64,000 nt of DNA, taken from Hyaloperonospora brassicae (Eukaryota; Oomycota; Peronosporomycetes; Peronosporales; Peronosporaceae). The stretch is from NCBI GenBank assembly GCA_947650285.1, contig CANTFL010000320.1:1-64000 (forward strand), given 5' to 3'. Both the position numbers and the translations under genes were made by a program. The notes below the pieces were generated by a model. It searched no databases, was not told the DNA's origin, and saw nothing but the letters and a program-made list of their open reading frames with translations. How positions within the stretch are numbered: the stretch's first letter is position 1; every line of letters starts with the position of its first letter. This document shows, one piece after another, positions 1-10,429 of this stretch.

Positions 1-89
1 GTCTAATCATCTCTGACGTGATTACCGATGTAAGAACTATCCCGTAAAAACTACGCTCTAAGTTCGGATTGTACCGGTAACCCTCAATA
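1..89 (-). repeat. Copia LTR-I, partial at window edge
   Basis: These 89 bases match the last 89 bases of the complete LTR-I copies at 2124-2408 and 4445-4729. The plus-strand end reads CTCAATA where the 5417-5701 copy has CTCAACA, so the canonical terminal CA is mutated in the array units. Confidence 0.85.
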
Positions 90-376
90 GTCCCATCTTG
101 ACATCCTTCATTCATCGTCGAGCTTGTTTTCTTGTTCTCTCTTGCTCTTGACCACTTCAATACCACCATCACTCCACTTCACTTAACCTTCACCTTCAGT
201 TGCAGAGCTTGGTTGTCCCTTTCGTGAACGCAAATAGCGACTGCTTGTCCACCGTGCGCTTACGTAGATCTCCATCATCGGACCATGTCCTCTCGCGACG
301 TCATGAACGAACTCGCTCCCAGAGCACATCCCGTGTAACAACGCAGCACCAACCCAAGCCGCTTGGGCTCATAACC
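90..376 (-). mobile_element. 5' internal fragment of copia family III, copy 1
   Basis: This 287-bp block lies between an LTR-I end and LTR-III. Bases 360-376 carry the same primer-binding sequence (minus strand GGTTATGAGCCCAAGCG) that follows the copia LTRs elsewhere in the window. It is therefore best read as the LTR-proximal internal start of a third copia family, cut off where it meets LTR-I. No meaningful coding sequence is seen; the 60-codon frames through it are uninformative. Confidence 0.6.
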
Positions 377-612
377 TGTTAGAAAGTGAACATTAAGTAA
401 ATGAAATGACGTGTATTAAAACGCGCGCCAGACGCGTTTCGGCCCCCGCCAGGGGCCTCGTCAGTGGCTTGTCAAAATACAAGTGAGAACTACCCAACCT
501 ATATCTTTGTGCTGCCTACTACAACACATAGAACTCTGTAGAACATTCCATATATGCCCTAGTGTAGGTTGAATCTCTGAAGTCGAGCCAAGTGCAACTT
601 GCACTTCCAACA
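377..612 (-). repeat. LTR of copia family III, copy 1 (236 bp)
   Basis: The block begins TGTTAG and ends CCAACA, so it has matched TG...CA inverted ends, and it abuts a PBS at 360-376. It carries two adjacent GC-rich hairpins (419-439 and 441-457) and an 8+8 inverted repeat at 590-606. Identical or near-identical copies lie at 2696-2933 and 5017-5253. Confidence 0.7.
419..457. other. Twin hairpins inside LTR-III
   Basis: AAACGCG (419-425) pairs with CGCGTTT (433-439) around a 7-nt loop. GGCCCC (441-446) pairs with GGGGCC (452-457) around CGCCA. They repeat at about 2738-2776 and near 5060-5098, where one C has been added. A role in RNA 3'-end formation or transcript stability is inference only. 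Confidence 0.6.
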
Positions 613-2119
613 CGCAGATGTCGAAGGGGAGCATCTCGAAGGTGTTGTAGGTACGCTTGTCACGGTTGCTCGGGAATGGGTTTTGGACCATCTTCCCTTC
701 TTGGCACCCTCGACACGCACTTGGTCCATTCGACTTGGAACAGATCGGAGCGTCCTTGATCATGTTGCTTGTCACCATCTTGCGAAGCACGTCGACTGGA
801 GCATGACCCATTCGCGCATGTAGATCAACAGCGTTGCCGCGTGATGCCACATTGGCCGATCGCTTCGTCGTGCGAAGCCAGTAGAGTCCATCTACAAGAT
901 CGGCAGCTGCCACCACTTGGTTGGAATCCTTGCGAGCAACGTACATCGTAGCCCCGTCGAATACCACTTGGAAGTTGCCATGCTTGTTAATGTGCGGCAC
1001 CGAAAGCAGATTTTTGCTCATGCTGGGCACATAGAGCGCGTTCTTGATCTCGATCTCGCGCTCATCCCCGTAAAGCAGGACCACCTTTTCAACGATAGTC
1101 CCCACACCTTTGATGGCTGCCTTGTTACCATCAGCCACCAGGATCTCGCCATCATTGCCTTCGACCAAGCTTGTAAACTCGAACTTGTCGTGGCAGATGT
1201 GATGTGTTGCCCCGCTGTCAACGGCCCACATCCCTGATCCATTCTTGCTCGTCAAAACGCCGCATTCGAACGAAACTGCAAACGCCACTCGATCGTAGCT
1301 GCTGCCTTCATCATAATGTAGCCACTGGACATTGTTTGCCCCGCGTCCACGACCATTGCCGCCGCGTCGGGCTCCTCGACTTTCATCCTTTTGCTTCGTC
1401 CAGCAACGCTCTACCGTGTGCCCCACCTTGCCACAATACGTGCATTGGTAGGGCTCGCGCTCGGTACTGAATGCCTTTGTCGCATCTTCAGCCTTCACCG
1501 ATGTCGTTGCCGTCGTCATCTTCTCGCCTTGTCGCTTGGTGTGCTCATTCGTCAGCACTTTGACCACATCTTGCGTACGCAGCTCTGCATTGCTCATCTC
1601 CATGTTCAGAACAACGTTCTCGAAGCTCTTCGGGAGACTGAGCAGCAAGCAGATCGCAACGTCTTCGTCTTCCATCTTGGCACCAATGCTGCGAAGCTTG
1701 GCGCTGATGTTCAGGACTTCGTTGCAGTGATGCAAGACGTTGCCTCCTTCCGCCATCTTGATGCTGAACAGCTGGCGCTTGAGGTAGATGCGTCCCGCCT
1801 TCTGCGACCCACCATAGAGCATCTTCAACCGCGACCACGCTGCCCATGCTTCTTCACAGCTGTCGACCACATGGTGGTAGTCCGCGTCCATGTGCAGCAA
1901 CATCAACCCGAACGCGATGTTGCTCGACTTGACGTACTCATCTGACGCTCGCGGGTCAGTGAAGGTTGGAGACGTTTCGCGGTTCACGACGTGCCAGACC
2001 GACTTCGTCAAGAACACGCCACGCATGTAGCGACACCAGGTTGAGTAGTTATCCCCATCGAACTTATCGATGGAGACACTGGTCGAGGCGTTGCTGGAGG
2101 ACATGGCGCTTGGGCTCAT
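613..2119 (-). pseudogene. Copia-I Gag-protease-integrase fragment, copy 1
   Basis: The frame opens at 2119 with MSPSAMSS, overlapping the primer-binding site, and runs about 502 codons before entering LTR-III sequence (the frame stays open to 461). In order it shows a Gag (UBN2-type) domain, a CCHC zinc knuckle ([14 protein letters not shown]), a DSGAT aspartic-protease motif and an integrase HHCC zinc-binding region. It ends just after the integrase residues FDIC, equivalent to HVDIC in the intact copy at 19105-23145. The integrase core, RT and RNase H are absent, replaced by LTR-III. It cannot make a working Pol. A full-length Gag is possible in principle. Confidence 0.9.
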
Positions 2120-2123
2120 AACC
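2107..2123 (-). other. Copia primer-binding site (initiator tRNA-Met anticodon arm type)
   Basis: Minus-strand GGTTATGAGCCCAAGCG directly follows the LTR. Its complement contains GGGCTCATAACC, which looks like the anticodon stem-loop of initiator tRNA-Met, as in the half-tRNA priming known for Drosophila copia. The ATG of the gag frame lies inside it. The same site occurs at 360-376, 2679-2695, 4428-4444, 5000-5016, 18778-18794, 23133-23149 and 26232-26248. Confidence 0.75.
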
Positions 2124-2408
2124 TGTTGAAACTTGAGCGGGAGGCGAAGAGAAACCGAAGCGGATAGACCGGAGAGAACGAAGCGGAGAACACTTGCTCA
2201 CTTGAGGGAGGATTCGAAAGTGATTGATTCATAGGTATTAACTCTGCCTACCCTAGACTGCATCCAATCACATGGTGCATCTAATCAACCTGATTTACAC
2301 GCGTCCAATCATCCTACGCGTCTAATCATCTCTGAGGTGATTACCGACGTAAGAACTATCCCGTAAAAACTACGCGCTAAGTTCGGATTGTACCGGTAAC
2401 CCTCAATA
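2124..2408 (-). repeat. Copia LTR-I (285 bp)
   Basis: It starts TGTTGAAAC next to the PBS and ends CCCTCAATA. Lengths and sequence match 4445-4729 and 5417-5701 closely. Confidence 0.85.
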
Positions 2409-2695
2409 GTCCCATCTTGACATCCTTCATTCATCGTCGAGCTTGTTTTCTTGTTCTCTCTTGCTCTTGACCACTTCAATACCACCATCACTCCACTTCA
2501 CTTAACCTTCACCTTCAGTTGCAGAGCTTGGTTGTCCCTTTCGTGAACGCAAATAGCGACTGCTTGTCCACCGTGCGCTTACGTAGATCTCCATCATCGG
2601 ACCATGTCCTCTCGCGACGTCATGAACGAACTCGCTCCCAGAGCACATCCCGTGTAACAACGCAGCACCAACCCAAGCCGCTTGGGCTCATAACC
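2409..2695 (-). mobile_element. 5' internal fragment of copia family III, copy 2
   Basis: Near-identical to 90-376, with its own PBS at 2679-2695. Same junction with LTR-I as in copy 1, so the junction predates the tandem duplication. Confidence 0.6.
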
Positions 2696-2933
2696 TGTTA
2701 GAAAGTGAACATTAAGTAAATGAAATGACGTGTATTAAAACGCGCGCCAGACGCGTTTCGGCCCCCGCCAGGGGCCTCGTCAGTGGCTTGTCAAAATACA
2801 AGTGAGAACTACCCAACCTATATCTTTGTGCTGCCTACTACAACACATAGAACTCTGTAGAACATTCCATATATGCCCTAGTGTAGGTTGAATCTCTGAA
2901 GTCGACCCAAGTGCAACTTGCACTTCCAGGACA
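2696..2933 (-). repeat. LTR of copia family III, copy 2
   Basis: Same as 377-612 except for a GG insertion close to the right terminus (CCAGGACA in place of CCAACA). This insertion accounts for the 2-bp difference between unit lengths and changes the reading frame at the junction with copia-I. Confidence 0.7.
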
Positions 2934-4440
2934 CGCAGATGTCGAAGGGGAGCATCTCGAAGGTGTTGTAGGTACGCTTGTCACGGTTGCTCGGGAATGG
3001 GTTTTGGACCATCTTCCCTTCTTGGCACCCTCGACACGCACTTGGTCCATTCGACTTGGAACAGATCGGAGCGTCCTTGATCATGTTGCTTGTCACCATC
3101 TTGCGAAGCACGTCGACTGGAGCATGACCCATTCGCGCATGTAGATCAACAGCGTTGCCGCGTGATGCCACATTGGCCGATCGCTTCGTCGTGCGAAGCC
3201 AGTAGAGTCCATCTACAAGATCGGCAGCTGCCACCACTTGGTTGGAATCCTTGCGAGCAACGTACATCGTAGCCCCGTCGAATACCACTTGGAAGTTGCC
3301 ATGCTTGTTAATGTGCGGCACCGAAAGCAGATTTTTGCTCATGCTGGGCACATAGAGCGCGTTCTTGATCTCGATCTCGCGCTCATCCCCGTTAAGCAGG
3401 ACCACCTTTTCAACGATAGTCCCCACACCTTTGATGGCTGCCTTGTTACCATCAGCCACCAGGATCTCGCCATCATTGCCTTCGACCAAGCTTGTAAACT
3501 CGAACTTGTCGTGGCAGATGTGATGTGTTGCCCCGCTGTCAACGGCCCACATCCCTGATCCATTCTTGCTCGTCGAAACGCCGCATTCGAACGAAACTGC
3601 AAACGCCACTCGATCGTAGCTGCTGCCTTCATCATAATGTAGCCACTGGACATTGTTTGCCCCGCGTCCACGACCATTGCCGCCGCGTCGGGCTCCTCGA
3701 CTTTCATCCTTTTGCTTCGTCCAGCAACGCTCTACCGTGTGCCCCACCTTGCCACAATACGTGCATTGGTAGGGCTCGCGCTCGGTACTGAATGTCTTTG
3801 TCGCATCTTCAGCCTTCACCGATGTCGTTGCCGTCGTCATCTTCTCGCCTTGTCGCTTGGTGTACTCATTCGTCAGCACTTTGACCACATCTTGCGTACG
3901 CAGCTCTGCATTGCTCATCTCCATGTTCAGAACAACGTTCTCGAAGCTCTTCGGGAGACTGAGCAGCAAGCAGATCGCAACGTCTTCGTCTTCCATCTTG
4001 GCACCAATGCTGCGAAGCTTGGCGCTGATGTTCAGGACTTCGTTGCAGTGATGCAAGACGTTGCCTCCTTCCGCCATCTTGATGCTGAACAGCTGGCGCT
4101 TGAGGTAGATGCGTCCCGCCTTCTGCGACCCACCATAGAGCATCTTCAACCGCGACCACGCTGCCCATGCTTCTTCACAGCTGTCGACCACATGGTGGTA
4201 GTCCGCGTCCATGTGCAGCAACATCAACCCGAACGCGATGTTGCTCGCCTTGACGTACTCATCTGACGCTCGCGGGTCAGTGAAGGTTGGAGACGTTTCG
4301 CGGTTCACGACGTGCCAGACCGACTTCGTCAAGAACACGCCACGCATGTAGCGACACCAGGTTGAGTAGTTATCCCCATCGAACTTATCGATGGAGACAC
4401 TGGTCGAGGCGTTGCTGGAGGACATGGCGCTTGGGCTCAT
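2934..4440 (-). pseudogene. Copia-I Gag-protease-integrase fragment, copy 2
   Basis: A second copy of the 613-2119 fragment opening at 4440. It has the same Gag domain, CCHC knuckle, DSGAT protease motif and integrase zinc-binding region, with the same truncation point after FDIC. Only a few amino-acid differences from copy 1 are visible (for example YVKA against YVKS near the start and STSK against LTSK before the protease). It reads into LTR-III in a different frame because of the 2-bp insertion and stops at 2878. Confidence 0.9.
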
Positions 4441-4444
4441 AACC

Positions 4445-4729
4445 TGTTGAAACTTGAGCGGGAGGCGAAGAGAAACCGAAGCGGATAGACCGGAGAGAAC
4501 GAAGCGGAGAACACTTGCTCACTTGAGGGAGGATTCGAAAGTGATTGATTCATAGGTATTAACTCTGCCTACCCTAGACTGCATCCAATCACATGGTGCA
4601 TCTAATCAACCTGATTTACACGCGTCCAATCATCCTACGCGTCTAATCATCTCTGACGTGATTACCGATGTAAGAACTATCCCGTAAAAACTACGCGCTA
4701 AGTTCGGATTGTACCGGTAACCCTCAATA
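4445..4729 (-). repeat. Copia LTR-I (285 bp)
   Basis: Third LTR-I in the array, TGTTGAAAC to CTCAATA, with PBS at 4428-4444. Confidence 0.85.
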
Positions 4730-5016
4730 GTCCCATCTTGACATCCTTCATTCATCGTCGAGCTTGTTTTCTTGTTCTCTCTTGCTCTTGACCACTTCAA
4801 TACCACCATCACTCCACTTCACTTAACCTTCACCTTCAGTTGCAGAGCTTGGTTGTCCCTTTCGTGAACGCAAATAGCGACTGCTTGTCCACCGTGCGCT
4901 TACGTAGATCTCCATCATCGGACCATGTCCTCTCGCGACGTCATGAACGAACTCGCTCCCAGAGCACATCCCGTGTAACAACGCAGCACCAACCCAAGCC
5001 GCTTGGGCTCATAACC
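4730..5016 (-). mobile_element. 5' internal fragment of copia family III, copy 3
   Basis: Third copy of the 287-bp piece, with PBS at 5000-5016. Confidence 0.6.
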
Positions 5017-5253
5017 TGTTAGAAAGTGAACATTAAGTAAATGAAATGACGTGTATTAAAACGCGCGCCAGACGCGTTTCGGCCCCCCGCCAGGGGCCTC
5101 GTCAGTGGCTTGTCAAAATACAAGTGAGAACTACCCAACCTATATCTTTGTGCTGCCTACTACAACACATAGAACTCTGTAGAACATTCCATATATGCCC
5201 TAGTGTAGGTTGAATCTATGGAGTCGAGCCAAGTGCAACTTGCACTTCCAACC
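5017..5253 (-). repeat. LTR of copia family III, copy 3, with polypurine tract
   Basis: Same LTR as 377-612, but here the right edge runs into a run of eight C (5252-5259). On the minus strand this is GAGGGGGGGG just before the LTR, the expected polypurine tract of a 3' LTR. The terminal TG of the LTR appears absorbed in the G-run. Confidence 0.65.
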
Positions 5254-5416
5254 CCCCCCTCGACGACATGAGATGAAACCGCCTGAGCATCCATCGTCCA
5301 TACCGTCCTGTCTTCTTTGCAGGCTCCAATGGAGCTGTCCACCTTCTCTTCGGCCGACTTCCTTGTTGCTCGCTTGATAGGTTATCCTGGCTCCCCCATT
5401 GTCCGGACCGTGTCTC
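5254..5416 (-). mobile_element. 3' internal remnant of copia family III
   Basis: About 160 bp between the LTR-III polypurine tract and the next LTR-I. It lies where the 3' end of a family-III internal region should be. Short minus-strand frames pass through it but no domain is recognisable. Confidence 0.45.
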
Positions 5417-5701
5417 TGTTGAAACTTGAGCGGGAGGCGAAGAGAAACCGAAGCGGAGAGACCGGAGAGAACGAAGCGGAGAACACTTGCTCTATTGAGG
5501 GAGGAATCGAAAGTGATTGATTCATAGGTCTTAACTCTGCCTACCCTAGACTGCATCCAATCACATGGTGCATCTAATAAACCTGATTTACACGCGTCCA
5601 ATCATCCTACGCGTCTAATCATCTCTGAGGTAATTACCGACGTAAGAGCTATCCCACAAAAACTACGCTCTAAGTTCGGATTGTACCGGTAACCCTCAAC
5701 A
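5417..5701 (-). repeat. Copia LTR-I, 3' LTR of copy A
   Basis: TGTTGAAAC to CCCTCAACA, 285 bp, with intact CA end. It is followed on the plus strand by CGCCCCCTC (minus-strand GAGGGGGCG), a polypurine tract that marks it as a 3' LTR. Confidence 0.85.
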
Positions 5702-5708
5702 CGCCCCC

Positions 5709-6437
5709 TCAATCCGAACTCGCACGGATGCCGAGAGCTGTCGTCAAGTCATTGTGACGAGGTCCCGAAAGTCTCTTGGTCATGATGTCCGCTAACATGG
5801 TCGCTGTCTCGCAATACTCAAGCTGGACTTCGCCGCGCTTGACTTAATCACGGATGTGGTGGTACTTGATGTCGATGTGCTTGGCACGGCCGTGGTTGGC
5901 TGGGTTCTTCGTGATCTTGATGCACGACTGGCTGTCTTCAAAGATGATAAGCTCTGGACCTTCTTCGTTGGCAACCGTCAGAACCTCGCATAGCAGGCGA
6001 TGGATCCACTTGCCTTCTTGGATGGTCAGACTCAGCACGATGTATTCCGCTTCACTCGTCGATAGCGACACGCTTGACTGTTTCTTGCTTCCCCAGCTGA
6101 TGGGTGCGCCGAGCAGCATGAACACGTAGCCTGAAGTCGACTTGCGATCCGCGTGGTCGCCGGCCCATTCCGCGTCGGAGTATCCGCGAAAGTCGATCTT
6201 GTCGCTTGGTTGGTAGCAGACCCCGTGCGCCTTGGTGCCTTGAAGGTAGCGGAAGATGCGCTTTACTGCAACCCAGTGCTCTTGTTGCGGATTCTCCATG
6301 AAGCGCGACACATAACCCACAGCATACGCTATATCTGGGCGGGTCGCGGTCATCAGGTGCATCAGAGCACCAACTGCTTCGCGAAACGGAGCGTCCACCT
6401 TGGTCCCATGGTTGCTAGGCACAAGTGGAGAGCTCAA
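5709..6437 (-). pseudogene. Copy A: copia RT C-terminus and RNase H
   Basis: Frames read [16 protein letters not shown] RT/RNase H connection sequence and the copia RNase H motifs ([18 protein letters not shown]). A nonsense codon at about 5844 truncates the frame after HHIRD (GAA in copy B is TAA here). The remaining 44 codons to the natural stop at 5709-5711 are still recognisable. A deletion of about 20 nt around 6437-6450, relative to copy B, shifts the frame against the upstream RT. Confidence 0.85.
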
Positions 6438-7886
6438 GTCGACCGCTCGTCCATACCGAAGCGCTTAAGGATGTCGTCGACATAGCGGCGCTGGCACATG
6501 GTGACACTACCGTCAGGTCCGTCGACCAATTCGATGCCCAGCACAAAAGTGCACTTGCCGCTGTCGGTCATCTCGAAGCGCGTCTTGAGATCGGCCTTTG
6601 TCTGCGCGATCAAGTCGAGTGAGCTACCTGTCACGAGCACGTCGTCCACGTAGACCAGCACCAGCACGCAGTGACCGTCAACCATCTTGATGTAGAGACA
6701 CGGGTCGAATGCCGATACTTGAAATCCGATTGAGCACACGAAGTCGTCGAAAGTCTCGTTCCACACGCGCGACGCTTGCTTGAGACCGTAGACCGCTTTC
6801 ACCAACTCGAGACAGTCGAAGTCGCCATCCATCTCAACACCTTCTGGAATGTTGCAGAACACCTTTTCCTTCATCACTCCGTACAGGAATGCCGTCACCA
6901 CGTCAATTTGGTCGAGAGGCCAGTCGAAGTACTTGGCGATCGCAATTACCATGCGCAGTGTCACGTACTTGACCACCGGCGAGAATGTTTCGGTGCAGTC
7001 GATTCCGTACTTCTGCTTGAAGCCCTTCGCAACTAAACGCGCCTTGAACTTCTCGATCGATCCGCTTGCTTTGCGCTTGATCTTGAACACCCACTTGGTC
7101 CCAATAGCGCGTTGGTTACTCGGCAACTTGGCAGCACGAAAGACACCGCGAAGTCGCATCGACTCGAGCTCGGCCCGAATGGCCTTGCGCCAGTGAACTT
7201 GATCAGGTCCGCTGATCGCATCCTGAAACGTCGCAGGCTCAGCCAGATCAGTCGCTTCTACTGCATTAGCACTTGCACGCCAGAAAGTAGGAGGCGTGGA
7301 GTCATCATCTTGATCACTGATGTCCTCTTTTTCTTCTTCATCGTCGGTATATCTTGGATCTTCTCTGCCACTTGATCGACGTTTCCGGTGGCGATCGAAT
7401 GAGCTGTTCGGTGAACTTGCTTCCTCCAACCCAGTTCGACGACGGGCTGGGCGCACAACGTTGTTGCTTGGCCGGTTCTTTCGCTTGCCGGTCTGTCTGC
7501 AGTTCTTCTGGCGCACATCGCTGTCGTTGATGTCGAGAATATCGAGGTCCAACGTTGCATCACCGACTTCTTTACTTGATGGCTCCATCGAAAACCCGAA
7601 AGATGACTCGTCGAAGTTGACATCGCGGCTGATCACAACTTGTCCAGCCTCGATGTCAAACACGCGATATGCCTTGGACACTTCTTCGTAGCCCATGAAG
7701 ATGCCGACACGAGCCTTGAGATCCCACTTGAGTCGTTTTCCTTCGGAGTCAAGATGTATGCTTGACACCCGAAAATACGCATGTGCTTGACGCTTGGCTT
7801 TGAGCCACACACGATCTCGAACGGCGTTTTGTGGGGAATCTTGGGCGATGGCAGACGGTTCTTGATGTAGATGGCCGTCATGGCCG
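6434..7886 (-). pseudogene. Copy A: copia integrase C-terminus and reverse transcriptase
   Basis: The minus-strand frame 7906-6434 contains the integrase-RT linker (GYEEVSKAYRVFDIEAG), the RT fingers ([11 protein letters not shown]) and the catalytic YVDDV. It ends [10 protein letters not shown] before a frameshifting deletion. Bases 7887-7906 of the open frame belong to the NA1 LTR, so the apparent start codon there is spurious. A frameshift near 7740 separates the MTAIYIKNRLPSP segment. It is more diverged from copy B than the gag half at 16894-18790. Confidence 0.88.
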
Positions 7887-9694
7887 TGTGGTGAAGTCGA
7901 TCTCACAAAATTACTTTAGGGAATGTCGATCTTCCACTTGCCCAGACTTGCCGACTCACGGAGGGGGTACTCCGATCCGTGCCTTGCTGTATAACCTTGT
8001 GCTCACCTTGTGTACCCGTCGGTTGGGCTGGCTTGAGCTCTTCGTAATGGCCTTGGGAGATGTCGATTTCGCTGAGGGTTTGGGGTTGAGCGTTCGCTTC
8101 CGGTGCGGAAATCTTCACACCACGAACGGGGTTCTGCGATCTTGATCTTGAGTCGCGGCGATCTCTATTTGGAGATGTCGCGATCTCGATCTTGAATCAC
8201 ACCGATCTCGATTTGTCTCCGGGATCGGGGTCTTTGCTGTGCGGAAATCTTCACTCATCAAATAGTAGTCTTTCGTCGATCTTGCGTTGGGATCGGTCCG
8301 ATCTGGTCTTGGGATCGGCCGATATTGCCGGAAGTGCGCAATGTGGGTAGATCGGTGTCTTGTTTCGCCAAAATGAAACGTGCCGATCTTCCCTGTAGAT
8401 CGCTTCGGTCTTGCTCGGTCTTGTCTTGAACTCCTTGTCCAAATCTTCTGACCACTTGAGCCGCCTCGCGATCTTGTAACCAAAATCCTTTTCCTTTACC
8501 GTTGTTTGCTGCTACCCTAGCAGTTTGAGTTGAGTTGAGTTACCTTAACCCCACCTTGGCCAAACAATCCAAGGTGAGTACACGAAACACGGCGCGTGCG
8601 ACGTCTCTTGATCGACGGGAGGCCAAATATCCTGCCCGGAAGAGAAGTCTGCGACGTGCTTTATACGTAAAAACGGTAACTGTTTTATTATCCAACCAAA
8701 TTAATAGCCATCCTATCCTTAAGCCTATTCCAAACTGTAGGTCACTCTCCAAACCGATATCACCTTTAATCTTGACCGCCCCCTTAAACACGTGTCGAAA
8801 TCTCGTGACCTGTGCTCCAAAGATAGCGCCAATACTCCCGATATCGTACCTAGACACCAAAAAGGGAGCAAATTCCAAATGCGGTACCTAATACTCAATT
8901 TTGGTACCGAAAAGTCCAAAATAGTATCCGAATGCCGAATGTGTCTAAATCCATTTTGCGACGTCAATTCAACCGGCTTCCACTGGCTCTTACGATCTGA
9001 ACTTTTGGGACATCACTCATGGACCTTCAACAAGCATGTATATCATAATCCAATAGCTCCATCATCGATATATCCATAATCAGCAGGGAACATGACCGAT
9101 CTGATGCCCAATTCGAGATCGTTGAGGATCGAGACAGTGCGATCCGGCCCTATATGTTCTTCCGTTCGTTGTGCATGCTCCGATACCATCCTTAAGGGTT
9201 TATCCGCACAATGGAACCATCCACAGTTCTCACAACGGTCCCACGGACTCCCACAAACATCCCTACTTCCAGATCGGTCCATAATTAACCTAAATCAGTA
9301 CTCCTATTGGAGATCGGTGATGTGTATCTTCGATCACCTGGATGCTACAACTTTGTCACAGAGTCACGTCGCATCACTTGGTCTCAGAAGTACCTTTCTC
9401 AGTTCAGATCAGTCTTCTGGTTCAATCTAGTCCCTCGTCCCAGATTGCACCGTGGAAATCATCGATATTTGCGACTCGTCCCAGATTGTTCCAAGAAATC
9501 ACCCCTTTCTGCGCCTCGTCTCAGACCGTTATCCTTCGGCCGACCGTTGGATCGGTCCGTCGATCTCCGTGGGATCACCTTCCGTCTCTCATCGGATCGC
9601 CAGATCACTTGGTGCCATTTTTCACCAGTACGTGGCGCCTCAAATAGATGGCCACCGATCCATATCATAAATTTTAGTTGATGACTTTGCCACA
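7887..9694 (-). repeat. NA1 3' LTR (1808 bp)
   Basis: TGTGGTGAAG to TTGCCACA. It is very rich in GATC motifs. A TATAAAG-like motif lies on the minus strand at 8656-8663. The minus-strand frames at 8115-8483 and 8540-8878 recur in other LTR copies but resemble no known protein. Confidence 0.88.
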
Positions 9695-9709
9695 ACCTCC
9701 CCCTGTACT
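9695..9709 (-). other. NA1 polypurine tract
   Basis: Plus-strand ACCTCCCCCTGTACT, minus-strand AGTACAGGGGGAGGT, immediately inside the 3' LTR. It matches the tract of NA2 (58733-58747) and the remaining part in G2 (43448-43457). Confidence 0.8.
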
Positions 9710-9783
9710 GAAGTCCGTTTGGGCAGCAATAGGATTCAGTCCAGTAACTCATCAACTTCGTTTTAAGCACTCAAGTCCACCCC

Positions 9784-10053
9784 ATGACCTCCCCGACGCG
9801 TCTTCTCACTTCGCCAGTACCCTCGGAGTGAACTACCGCACTTTTGTCGCCGGATCGCGATCTTTCAACCAGATCGGACGATTCAGAAGAGCATATTTTC
9901 ATAGTCCCAGATCGACCTGGGTCTCCAAGTGATCTTGGTCCGGCCGATTCGACACATTTCTCCAGGGGATCACTAGATCGACTACCCACCGGGCCTTCGT
10001 CTCCTGCCCACGATCTGTCGTACAGAGCGCCAGATCACGAGAGGTATAATTGA
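9784..10053 (+). pseudogene. Remnant of the antisense ORF in NA1
   Basis: Starting at 9784 the plus strand encodes MTSPTRLLTSPVPSE and then a TGA (9829-9831). The same start (MTSPTRLPTSP) opens the long antisense frame of G2 at 43536 and the remnant in NA2 at 58658. Further downstream, frames rich in DRPGSP-type repeats (9844-10053) match the proline- and aspartate-rich N-terminal part of the G2 protein. Only a fragment of the gene survives. The stretch 10054-10425 shows nothing else. Confidence 0.65.
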
Positions 10054-10429
10054 ATAGTCCCAGATCGATCCATATCTCCACTTTTCCCTACAGACGACCG
10101 GATCGTCAGCCTGAGTTGAACCCATCACATTCTTCACCAGATCGATAGTTACATAGGCTTCACTATTATCTCCATTCAATCGACCTGGATCGCCAGATCA
10201 TCAGTCTCGGCTTAGATCGATATTCGTTTGAATAAGATCGTTAGATCATTCTGCTTTACTTGGATCGCCATTCTTAGTAGAATTCGAAAATGATAGTACA
10301 TCAGATTTCATTATCATCTTTCGTCACATCTTTTATCGTTGTATCACCATGCCAAATCAATCTCGCTCTCCATCAACTAGTTGGTAATTCAGTTCCATAC
10401 TCATATACGAACAGCCCATTCCTCTGGCA

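Larger units (their letters stand above)
1..5253 (-). repeat. 2.32-kb tandem array of chimeric copia units
   Basis: The sequence starting at base 1 recurs at 2320 and 4641, a period of 2319-2321 bp. Each unit reads, on the plus strand, LTR-I end, 287-bp copia-III internal piece, LTR-III, copia-I gag-IN piece, LTR-I. Units 1 and 2 differ by roughly ten scattered substitutions plus a 2-bp insertion near 2929. Unit 3 departs at about 5253. The array runs off the left edge of the window. Confidence 0.9.

Noticed and set aside
354..380. Possible initiator tRNA-Met gene at the GGGCTCATAACC sites
   Set aside because: Only the anticodon arm is matched, with no acceptor, D or T arms around it, and it always abuts an LTR. 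It is a primer-binding site.
2309..2491. 60-codon frames crossing LTR-I and the family-III fragment
   Set aside because: They cross element boundaries and have no start context or domain; chance frames.
1..5253. CRISPR-like or satellite array
   Set aside because: The repeated units are 2.3 kb and made of LTRs and gag; there are no short repeats with unique spacers.
8540..8878. 112-codon LTR frame repeated in several gypsy LTRs as a host gene family
   Set aside because: It lies in the middle of the LTRs, moves with them, and overlaps another open frame on the opposite strand. It is LTR sequence.
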